This document shows, in pieces, positions 56,268 to 64,000 of a DNA stretch of 64,000 bases. Positions within the stretch are counted from its first letter, which is position 1; every line of letters starts with the position of its first letter. The position numbers were made by a program, and so were the translations under genes. This DNA comes from Cichorium intybus (taxonomy: Eukaryota; Streptophyta; Magnoliopsida; Asterales; Asteraceae), in NCBI GenBank assembly GCA_023525715.1, contig CM042013.1, forward strand, positions 75,933,494 through 75,997,493, written 5' to 3'. The notes beneath the pieces were generated by a model. That model saw only the letters and a list, made by a program, of their open reading frames with translations. It searched no databases and was not told where the DNA came from.

Positions 56268-57035
56268 TGTTGGGTTTTATACAATCAATGAACTATAAAT
56301 TTCCTAAGTTCGAATGCAACCCTAAGAAAGATCTATGTTTTCTTCTATGAACATATAATAATAATACCTAAAGGCCAACATTTAATTCTAAAGATCAAAA
56401 CAAGAATTACCAACCTTTGGATCCTGTTTTTGAAGCCAGTAGCACAAATGTGCTGCCTCAAATGGTGTCACACCCAAACAATGGAGGAGAGAAATTAGCT
56501 GAGTGTCTGGAGAGTGTAAAGTGGCACAGAAAATGGGAGCCAGGAGGTTCTTTTTATAGCCTCCTAGGGTTATAGCTGAAACTCTAGAGGAGCCTCCTTA
56601 GTGGGCAAGCCTATTGACCATTTGGACCAGATATCTTAAACCCTAATTAGGGTTTCGCCAACCTCTAGGGAAGCCCCCTAGGTGGCGCCAACTTTGGCCC
56701 CTGGGTACTGGTTCGTTAGTTATTCAACTATTGAATAAATACAAACTAGTCCCCACACTTTTAATTAATTTATTGAATCACTGAATTAAATCCAATTAAT
56801 TCCAGATTAATTTCTAATTAATTATTATAGTTTCTAATTAATATATTAACACTTAAATATATTAACAAACTATTTATTTGTTTCTATTGATAAATTAAAC
56901 AATTAATAAATAAACCTTTCTCTCTACTAACTTCTACATCAATCCTCCTGCTATGAGGGCAACCCAAATGGACTTTACTTCTATTAATAAGATAAATACA
57001 AATTATAAGTCATGGCTTAGACACCTAATCCAACA
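56268..57035 (-). repeat. Cop-C 5' LTR
   Basis: 768 bp, minus orientation. Minus-strand TATA (TATAAAAA) at 56551-56558. Confidence 0.92.
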
Positions 57036-57040
57036 ATAAC
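57036..57040 (+). repeat. Cop-C target-site duplication, right copy
   Basis: ATAAC, matching 31205-31209. Confidence 0.92.
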
Positions 57041-57895
57041 ATTATAAAGAAAGCACACAAACATGTAACTACACAGCCACCACATCATACCACAGCCCCT
57101 TGTTCATCCGCAACACTTTAATCAATCACATTCTTCCTTTCCTCGACCCATGCGGTATCGATGAACAAAGACTCACCGAACACCCCTTGAGTGTGTGATA
57201 TAACTGTCGACCATTTAAGTCATCACAACATATGTGGTCCCAACCACAAACACTAAGTAAGTGGCCCCACTGAAAGTGTGGTCTCAACCACAAGTACCGG
57301 GTATGTAACCCCACGGAAAGGTGGTCCCAATCACAAGTACCAGGTATGTGGCCCCACAAGAAAGGTAACACTGAGCCACACATGCTTCACAATCACATAA
57401 CATATAGGAAGGGGTTTCGATTACTCACCGTGAGGAAATATTGTCAAGCCTTGAGCTCAAACCGAATGCCTCGAATGTAGCAATATTTTCCGTTTATAAA
57501 GCTAAGAGCCTTGCTTCCAAATCCTAGTTGCCTCGAATGTTGATGCTTATCACTCGATGTATAGAATGAAGTATGAGGTGTGTGTTGAAATGAGAGGTTT
57601 GAGGCTCTATTTATACTTGAGCTAGGGTTAATATTTAATGGTGTAAGCGATGACATAATCCTTTCTGGTGACATAAGCGATGACATAATCCTATCTAGTG
57701 ACATAAGCCATGACATCATCATGATATCATCCCATAGTTTTGTCATTTGGCAAAAATGGCCGTTTTTCACCAAAATTCTTACAATATGGTCCTTGTCAAA
57801 AAAATATACTGTACGAAGACTACCTTATATTAAACATACTTCTTAAAAATATCTAGGGAGTAACACATACATACCGAACCAAAAGTGGTGTTACA
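57041..57895 (-). repeat. Chromovirus 3' LTR, third fragment
   Basis: Aligns with 62904-63754 of the 5' LTR. GTGG/CCAC mini-hairpin array at 57213-57362, minus-strand TATA at 57609-57616, end GGTGTTACA at 57895. Confidence 0.92.
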
Positions 57896-57897
57896 AG

Positions 57898-57910
57898 TTC
57901 CTCCCCCCTT
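57898..57910 (-). other. Chromovirus polypurine tract
   Basis: Minus-strand AAGGGGGGAGGAA, 2 bp before the 3' LTR. Confidence 0.85.
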
Positions 57911-57915
57911 TAAAA

Positions 57916-57933
57916 GATTCCGTCCCCGGAATC
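57916..57933 (-). other. GGGA-loop hairpin at chromovirus pol end
   Basis: Minus strand GATTCCG-GGGA-CGGAATC, a perfect 7-bp stem 5 bp from the polypurine tract. It overlaps the pol stop codon (57932-57934). Confidence 0.75.
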
Positions 57934-58090
57934 AAGTAAATAACTGGGGGTACTTCGCTTTCATTTCATCCTCCGCTTCCCAAGTCACATCCGAGCCCTT
58001 GTGATATCGCCATTGTACTTTTACTATGTTAACGCTCTTATTTTGCAGATGTCTAACCTTCCGGTCTAATATCTTTACTGGCTGCTCCGG
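57932..58090 (-). pseudogene. Chromodomain at the end of chromovirus integrase
   Basis: Minus-strand frame with P-V-K-I-L-D-R-K-V-R, then V-K-V-Q-W-R and V-T-W-E-A-E-D-E-M, the Trp-rich chromodomain signature. Ends at TGA (57932-57934). A stop near 58118 separates it from the preceding integrase part. Confidence 0.85.
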
Positions 58091-59613
58091 GTACTTCAAC
58101 TTTTCATCTATCTCAATTTAAGGTAAACACACTGGTTGGGAATTATTAAATAGATTCTTCCTCAATTGCGATACATGGAAGACGTCGTGAATACCTCTTA
58201 GCTCCTCAGGTAGCTTTAAATGGTAGGCTACAACTCCCACCCTTTGTAATACCCGGAATGGGCCAATAAAGCAAGGACTCAGCTTCCCTTTCTTTCTAAA
58301 ACAAATCACACCTTTCTACGGGGAAACCTTAAGCATCACCATGTCAGCAACCTGAAACTCTATAGGTTTCACTCGACGATCAGCATACTGCTTTTGGTGG
58401 TTTTGAGCAACCTTCAAATGCTCTCAAATTTTGTGAAATTTCTCTTCAGTTTGGGCGACAATCTCTGGTCCGGCTAACAGCTTTTCCCCTAACTCTGTCC
58501 AACAGGTCGGGGTACGACATGGTGCTCCATACAATGCCTCATACGGAACCATCTAGATGCTGGAGTGGTAACTATTATTGTATGCAAATTCTACCAAAGG
58601 TAGGTGGTCCTCCCAACTCCCGCCAATATCTATAACACATGCACGAAGCATATCATCCAATGTCTGAATAGTCCTCTCACTCTGTTCGTCAGTCTGAGGA
58701 TGATAGGTAGTACTCATCAAAACTTTAGACCTGAACTACTCTTGGAGACTCTGCCAAAACCGAGAAATAAATCGACGATCTCGGTCAGATATAATGGAGG
58801 ATGGTACACTGTGTCGACAGACCACTTCATCGATATAGATTTTGCTAATTTCCCGACTTGATAATTCTCACATATAGGTATGAACTGAGCGGATTTGGTC
58901 AGTCGGTCCATGATTACTCATATTGCATCGTGTCCATGTGGCGTCCGAGGAAGTTTTGTCATAAAGTCCATGGTGACCTCGTCCCACTTTTTCATTGGGA
59001 CAGGTAAAGGCTGAATTTCTCCATACGGCTTTTGATGATTGGAATTTACTTGCAAACATGTTTGGCACCGTTCCACATATCTTCCTATGTCTCGCTTCAT
59101 CCCCAGCTACCAATACAACGGTTTCAATGTCCGATACATTTTGGTACTACCCAGATGTATAGCATACCGGGAACAATGCGCATCCTCGAGGAGTAACTTT
59201 TGTGCCTCACCTTGCTTTGGCACCCACACTCGACCTCTAAAGGTCTTCAATCGCTTAAAATTTTCCTCAAGTTGGTTAATATAGCTAACCATGCGTTCAC
59301 TTTTCACATGCTCCGCCTTCCCTGCTTCCTCTTGGGCTGCCCGAATCAGCTCAGGTAGTCGACTGACTATGCTCATACAAGCATACACAACCCTAATGGG
59401 TCTTTCTTTTCGACTCAGAGCATCTGCAACTACATTCTCCTTCCCTAGATGATACAAAATCTCACAGTCATAGTCTTTAAGTAAATCCATCCATCTTTGC
59501 TGCCTCATGTTCAGCTCCTTTTGATCGAACAAATATTTAAGACTTTTATGGTCCGTATAGATCTTGAACTTTACCCCGTATAGGTAATGCCTCCACAACT
59601 TTAATGCTAACAC

Positions 59614-59749
59614 GGCGATAAACGCTAATAGTCTAAAAGTAACAACAACAAAAAAACCCGCTATACCACCGCTATACCACCGCGATAAACGCTAAATCGA
59701 ATCTCGCTAGGTGACCGCTATAAGGTTTATGGCCGAGATAACTGCATAG
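59614..59749. mobile_element. Truncated MITE copy inside chromovirus RNase H
   Basis: 136 bp matching the right end of the MITE at 49126-49581 (TAATAGTCTAA, CCGCTATACCACCGC, ends TAACTGCATAG). The left terminal repeat is missing. CTAACAC flanks it at 59607-59613 and 59750-59756, and the RNase H frame V-L-A resumes across the duplication. Confidence 0.82.
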
Positions 59750-61414
59750 CTAACACCACGGTAGCTAGTTCAAGATCATGTACCGGGTATCTTTTCTCAG
59801 CTTTTTTCAACTGCCTGGATTCGTATGCAATCACCTGACCCCTCTGCATTAAAACGCATCCCATGCCCACCTTAGAAGCGTCGCTGTAGACCACAAAGTC
59901 TTCCCCACCTTGTGGTAATGCAAGCACTGGGGCCTCACACAGGGCTTGCTTTTACTTCTAGAATGCAGCTTGCTGCTCTTCAGTCCACTTAAACATCTCG
60001 CCCTTCTTAGTTAATTTAGTCAAAGGAGTTGCAATAGAAGAGAAGTTCTCTACAAATCTCCTATAATATCCGGCTAACCGAAGAAAGCTGCGTATTTCCG
60101 ATGGATTCCGCGGCGGTTCCCACTTTATTACAACCTCGATCTATACAGGATCAACTTTAACACCCTCGCTGCTATTAACATGCCCCCAAAACTGAACCTC
60201 ACGAAGCCAAAATTTACACTTTGAGAACTTGGCATACAACTTCTATTGGCGAAGTAACTCCAAAACTTGACATAGATGTGTCTCGTGCTCTTCCTGGCTC
60301 CGGGAATAAATCAGTATATCATCAATGAACACGATAACAGAGGTGTCAAGCAATGGACGACACACTCTGTTCATCAAGTCCATAAAGGCTGCAGGGGCAT
60401 TGGTTAGTCAAAATGGCATCACCAGGAACTCGTAATGTCTGTAACGGGTACGGAAAGCAGTCTTCGGGATATCCGACTCTTGAATCTTAAGCTGATGATA
60501 TCCCGATCTCAAATCAATCTTAGAGAAATAGGGTGCTCCCCAAAGTTGATCGAATAAATCGTCGATCCTAGGCAGGGGATATTTATTCTTTATGGTGATC
60601 TTATTCAGCTCTCCGTAGTCTATACACAATCGCTTAGACCCGTCCTTCTTTCTCACGAATACGATAGGTGCTCCCCAAGGTGATGTACTCGGTCGAATAA
60701 ATCCCCGATCAAGTAATTACTGCAACTACTTCCTCAGCTCTGCCATCTCTGATGGCATTAAACAATAAGGATCACGGGCAATAGGAGCTGCCCTTGGAAC
60801 CAAATCTATGGTAAACTCGATCAGCCGATCGGTGGTAGTCCCGGGAGCTCATCGAGAAAAACATCAAGAAGCTCCTTCACAACTGCGACATCTTCAACGA
60901 ATAGTTTGATGGGCTCTATCGGGATCACATATGCCATGAAAAGCATTCCCCCTTTGCTATCACAACTACGTGCCTTAGCAAAGGAGATGACGGACATCCT
61001 CGTACGCGGTTGCTCACCCTGAATTATCACTCACGACCCGTCTGGTGCTAGAACCACGATACTTTTCCTTCTACAATCGACTTGAGCATCATTGGTTGCT
61101 AACTAGTCCATTAACACAATAACTTCTATCTCTCTGATGGTGATCGGCTTCAGATCAATAGGGAAAGTGGTCCCGTTGATCTCAAGCTGACACCCTCAAA
61201 TCTGCTAAGAGACATACACATATCTCCCACCTGCCACTGCCACCTCCAATTCTTCCTCCAACAGGGTTAAGAGTATAGAAATTCGGGGCATTAATGATGT
61301 GAATATAAAGGAGTTTGTGGCTCCAGAATCAAAGAATACATATGCAGGGATCGAGTTCAATTTAAAAATACCTGTAATGACAACGATCTTCTCCCGGGCC
61401 TCCTCAAGTGTCAC

Positions 61415-62560
61415 CTAGAATGCTCGGGGGGCTACTGGTCCGCCTCGGTCTCCTGTCACTCTCCTCTTTCTTAACTGCTCCTCCCGTGGCCTATCTCGGG
61501 ATCCTTCTGTCTTTAGCTGTGGACAATCTGCACGGAGTGGTCTTTAGCTCCACGCTGGAAACATACTCGATTTGTCTGTGTGCAATCTGGGGACTAGTAG
61601 GGCTATCTCCCGTGTGCTTCAGCTGGCATCTGTCGAACTATATTCCCTCATCCTTCCGAGTCTGACCCCGCGACCCAGAATCTAACTGCTGGGATTTCTT
61701 CTGAAAAGTCCACGGGCGCTCCTCGGCCTTCCTATTCACCTCAGCTGCCTTCCTCTCATTCTGTTGGCGCTGCAGCTCCGCCTCACGCTCCACCGCTCGA
61801 TCAACCACCTGCCGGAAGGTGGTCTGCTGGAGTGGTTGTACAATCTCTCAGATTCGAGTCTTCAATCCCCACACGTACTTATCTATCTTTCTCTTTTCAG
61901 TATTAACCTGATGCTCACAAAATCTTGCTTTCTCTAGAAAGGCCAAAGTATACTCTTGCACAGACCGGGATCCCTACTCTAGATCTAAGAACTCATCCTC
62001 CAGCCTCTTCACCGCCACCTCAGAACAGTATTCCTCAGTAAATGTGGCTTTAAATTGCTCCCATGTCAACATTCGGGTCAGATCGAGACCCAAAGCTCTA
62101 CTAAAAACTTGTCACCAATACTAGGCATTCCTAGTGAAAAGGTTGGTGGCGAACTCGACCTTATCAGCGTCTACACACTTGCAGATTCGAAAGCATTTCT
62201 TTGTTTGCAGCATCCACTCCATCGCCTGTACGGGATTACCACATGTGCTCCACTTTCGGCCTGTCCCTCATCTCCGGGAGCTCCATCCTGCACCTAATTA
62301 GTAGTATCCTCCCTCTGTGTCCCCACCATAGTGGGTGATAGCTCCCGTACAAATTCAGTAATGATATCTCGTAAATCCGAGGGGTTCCTTGCTGCCTCTC
62401 CCGCCTCCCTGTGCACCGATCCTTGTGATCGTGCTCTGCCTCCTCTCGAGGCTCCTTGCCTAGCACCTCCTCAGCTATCACCACTCCTGGTGTTTGCAAT
62501 CTTTAAAGTTCAACAGAAAGATTAGTAACTTAATTATATATTATCCTTTTCCAATCCCGA
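61415..62560 (-). pseudogene. Chromovirus gag, decayed
   Basis: Minus-strand frame beginning near 62499 (P-G-V-V-I-A-E-E-V). The gypsy capsid core is visible at about 61850-62220: A-M-E-W-M-L-Q-T, then L-T-W-E-Q-F-K-A-x-F, then Y-C-S-E-V-A-V. A Lys/Glu/Gln-rich linker (61700-61850) follows. The zinc knuckle expected before protease is not intact. At least four stops. Confidence 0.8.
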
Positions 62561-62628
62561 ATTCCACTATCTCTTAAGGTTCAAGTCTAGGTATCTACCT
62601 TATAGAAACCTAGTTCACTTAAACCTCG

Positions 62629-62640
62629 ACTCTGATACCA
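62629..62640 (-). other. Chromovirus primer-binding site
   Basis: Minus-strand TGGTATCAGAGT, one base off the Met-tRNA complement, 3 bp from the 5' LTR. Confidence 0.88.
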
Positions 62641-62643
62641 ACT

Positions 62644-63754
62644 TGTAACACCCAAGTTACAATAATGAGTACCAAAGCCGGGCTGCTACTATCATTTGGG
62701 AATACGAACTCTTCCCAAAGGTAGACAAGTGGTATATGGGAATACGAACTCTTCCCAAAGCCGGGCTGCTACTATCATTTGCTCTAACCCTGAATCACAT
62801 CTTTCCCCTTAGTGGGGTCTCTAGTACCTGCAAGGTTAGTATCAACATGGGTGACCTACACAAGCTCAATGAATAATCGATACGTGTCATAGTATATAAC
62901 ATTATAAAGAAAATACATAAATACGTAACTACACAGCCACCACATCATACCACAACCCCTTGTTCAGCCGCAACACTTCAATCAATGACATTCGTCCTTT
63001 CCTCGACCCCTACGGTATCGAGTCACAAAGACTCACCGAACACCCCCTGAGTGTGTGATAGAACTGTCGGCCATTTAAGTCATCACAACACATGTGGTCC
63101 CAACCACAAACACTAAGTAAGTGGCCCCACTAAAAGTGTGGTCTCAACCAAGAGTACCAGGTATGTGACCCCATAGAAAGGTGGTCCCAATCACAACTAC
63201 CGGGTATGTGGCCACAAGAAAGGTAACACTTAGCCACACAGGCTTCATAATCACATAACACATAAGAAGGGGTATCGATTACTCACCGTGAGGAAATGTT
63301 GTCAAGCCTTGTGCTTAAACCGAATGCCTTGAATGTAGTAATCTTAGCCGTTTATAAAGCTAAGAGCCTTGCTTCGAAATCCTAGTTGCCTCGAATGGTG
63401 ATGCTTATCACTCGATGTATAGAATGAAGTATGAGGTGTATGTTGAAATGAGAGGTTTGAGGCTCTATTTATACTTGAGCTATGGTTACTATTTAATGGT
63501 GTAAGCGATGACATAATCCTTTCTAGTGACAATAGCGATGCCATAATCCTATCTAGTGACATAAGCCATGACATCATCATGACATCATCCTATAGTTTTG
63601 TCATTTGGCAAAAATGGCCCTTTTTCACCAAAATTCTTAAATTATGGTCCTTGTCAAAAAAAATATACCGTACTAACACTGCCGTATATTAAACATACTT
63701 CTTCAAAATATCTAGGGAGTAACACATACCCACCGAACGAAAAGTGGTGTTACA
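62644..63754 (-). repeat. Chromovirus 5' LTR
   Basis: 1111 bp, plus-strand ends TGTAACACCC and GGTGTTACA. Minus-strand TATA at 63466-63473. An internal duplication repeats GGGAATACGAACTCTTCCCA and the GGGCTGCTACTATCATTTG phrase (62682-62780). Confidence 0.92.
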
Positions 63755-63759
63755 GGAGT
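63755..63759 (+). repeat. Chromovirus target-site duplication, right copy
   Basis: GGAGT, matching 22718-22722. Confidence 0.9.
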
Positions 63760-63813
63760 GTCGTCTAGCATCTCTGGAAATCGAAGGAATGGATGATCTC
63801 GTCTGAACTCCAT
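63755..63813 (-). pseudogene. ATH-out: Athila-type ORF, first codons
   Basis: ATG at 63811-63813 (minus) starts M-E-F-R-R-D-H-P-F-L, matching M-S-F-R-L-D-H-P-F-L of ATH-in. The frame is cut by the chromovirus and resumes at 22722. The acceptor-like TTCTTTTGTGCAG precedes the ATG. Confidence 0.85.
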
Positions 63814-64000
63814 CTGCACAAAAGAATACCAACAAAATATTTGCAAAATCAGTCTTAAACATCGCACAGACACGCGCGACGCGGCTCAAGAACACGACGC
63901 GTCGCGCCGTAAGTCTGGTGTGAAATTTTTTCAAAAAATCGACGTATTTACCTGTTAAACTCGATTCAAATACCCTAACTACCGACTAGCCTCCCTTGGT
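63814..64000 (-). other. ATH-out sequence upstream of the Athila ORF
   Basis: Non-coding; CpG-rich GCGCGACGCGG and GACGCGTCGCGCC near 63874-63910, in the same place as the CpG clusters of ATH-in (27630-27680). Confidence 0.65.

Larger units (their letters stand above)
31210..57035 (-). mobile_element. Cop-C: gag-only copia-type element (TR-GAG-like)
   Basis: LTRs 56268-57035 (5') and 31210-31977 (3'), both 768 bp, Met-tRNA primer site 56255-56266, TSD ATAAC. The LTRs differ at roughly 5-6% of positions by eye, so it is older than its guests. After removing LARD-2, the MITE and the solo LTR, the interior is about 8 kb with a single gag-like gene (54200-54961) and no protease, integrase or RT that I can recognise. 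This fits the non-autonomous class of terminal-repeat elements with only a GAG domain. Confidence 0.88.
57932..61414 (-). pseudogene. Chromovirus pol: protease to chromodomain, decayed
   Basis: Reading leftward on the minus strand: retropepsin with D-S-G-A-T (61205-61414); linker ending D-E-L-P-G-L-P-P (60821-61030); RT with L-C-I-D-Y and L-R-S-G-Y-H-Q (60408-60656) and catalytic F-I-D-D near 60320; RNase H from about 59927, with Y-S-D-A-S, interrupted by a MITE fragment at 59614-59749; remainder of RNase H and integrase zinc region (59107-59613 and 58918-59100, C-Q-T-C); integrase core (58717-58911, with Y-H-P-P near its end, where a stop and changes disrupt the core); integrase C-terminal G-P-F-R-V-L-Q-R-V-G (58118-58309); chromodomain (57932-58090). 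Many stops and frameshifts. The chromodomain targets integration to heterochromatin in this clade. Confidence 0.9.
22723..63754 (-). mobile_element. CHR: Ty3/gypsy chromovirus (Tekay-like), heavily interrupted
   Basis: 5' LTR 62644-63754, primer site 62629-62640, decayed gag-pol 57932-62560, polypurine tract 57898-57910. The 3' LTR is in three pieces: 22723-22730, 30926-31209 and 57041-57895. Pol order is protease, RT, RNase H, integrase, chromodomain, which defines a chromovirus. TSD GGAGT on both sides, inside the ATH-out ORF. ATH-in and Cop-C split the 3' LTR; a MITE fragment splits RNase H. All coding parts have stops or frameshifts. Confidence 0.92.
19867..64000 (-). mobile_element. ATH-out: Athila-type Ty3/gypsy element, interrupted, 5' part outside window
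   Basis: Minus-strand element with 3' LTR 19867-20608. Its 3' non-coding region and Athila-type ORF occupy 20609-22722. The ORF resumes at 63755-63813 after a 41-kb chromovirus insertion, and leader sequence runs to the window edge. The LTR is homologous to those of ATH-in: starts TGACAACGC, shares the subterminal GGTCAAAAATAAG block, ends GGCGTTGTCA. No RT or integrase of this element is seen. It was inserted in Cop-B after GTACC (19862-19866), the presumed TSD, whose mate is off-window. Confidence 0.85.

Overview
The window is nuclear DNA of a large, repeat-rich flowering-plant genome, probably a eudicot; a lineage such as Asteraceae is only a guess from the mix of repeat families. I see no ordinary host gene in its native setting and no tRNA, rRNA or CRISPR. 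Nearly all of it is LTR retrotransposons nested inside one another. The nesting can be proved because the LTR pairs and 5-bp target-site duplications (TSDs) can be located base by base.

Layout. (1) 1-2768: 5' end of a decayed minus-strand Ty1/copia element (Cop-A). (2) 2774-5578: a decayed unknown ORF and featureless DNA. (3) About 5579-19866: a decayed plus-strand SIRE-like copia element (Cop-B). It is split at 12294-18822 by LARD-1, a non-coding LTR element (1441-bp LTRs, TSD AAGTT) that carries an antisense, intron-containing RWP-RK transcription-factor gene. Cop-B is then cut off at 19867 by a minus-strand Athila-type Ty3/gypsy element (ATH-out), which runs past the right edge. (4) ATH-out is split inside its ORF by a minus-strand chromovirus (CHR, 22723-63754, TSD GGAGT). 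The 3' LTR of CHR was hit twice: by a plus-strand Athila element lacking RT and integrase (ATH-in, 22731-30920, TSD AACAC) and by a gag-only copia element (Cop-C, 31210-57035, minus, TSD ATAAC). (5) Cop-C contains LARD-2 (32920-48319, minus, TSD TGTCA), a hAT-like MITE (49126-49581, 8-bp TSD) and a solo LTR (49783-52315, TSD CTGAA). LARD-2 contains the youngest element, a plus-strand SIRE-like copia (Cop-D, 35992-46535, TSD ATTCT). LTR-LTR divergence by eye falls with nesting depth: Cop-C several percent, LARD-2 about 1.5%, Cop-D under 0.5%.

Most coding capacity is broken. The best preserved ORFs are the 937-residue gag and the RT/RNase H half of pol in Cop-D; Cop-D's integrase region carries a frameshift and a downstream stop. 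The RWP-RK gene in LARD-1 keeps GT-AG introns, an open downstream frame and a TATA-like box, so it might be expressible.

The most unusual signals are non-coding: (a) arrays of short hairpins whose stems differ from unit to unit but stay complementary, in the leader regions of several gypsy LTR families; (b) a hairpin with a GGGA or near-GGGA loop next to the polypurine tract in chromovirus-like and Athila elements; (c) a CpG-rich motif, GATCGCGACCCGATC and relatives, shared by unrelated LTR families and often sitting just upstream of the TATA box; (d) the captured RWP-RK gene, inserted exactly at a duplicated polypurine tract.
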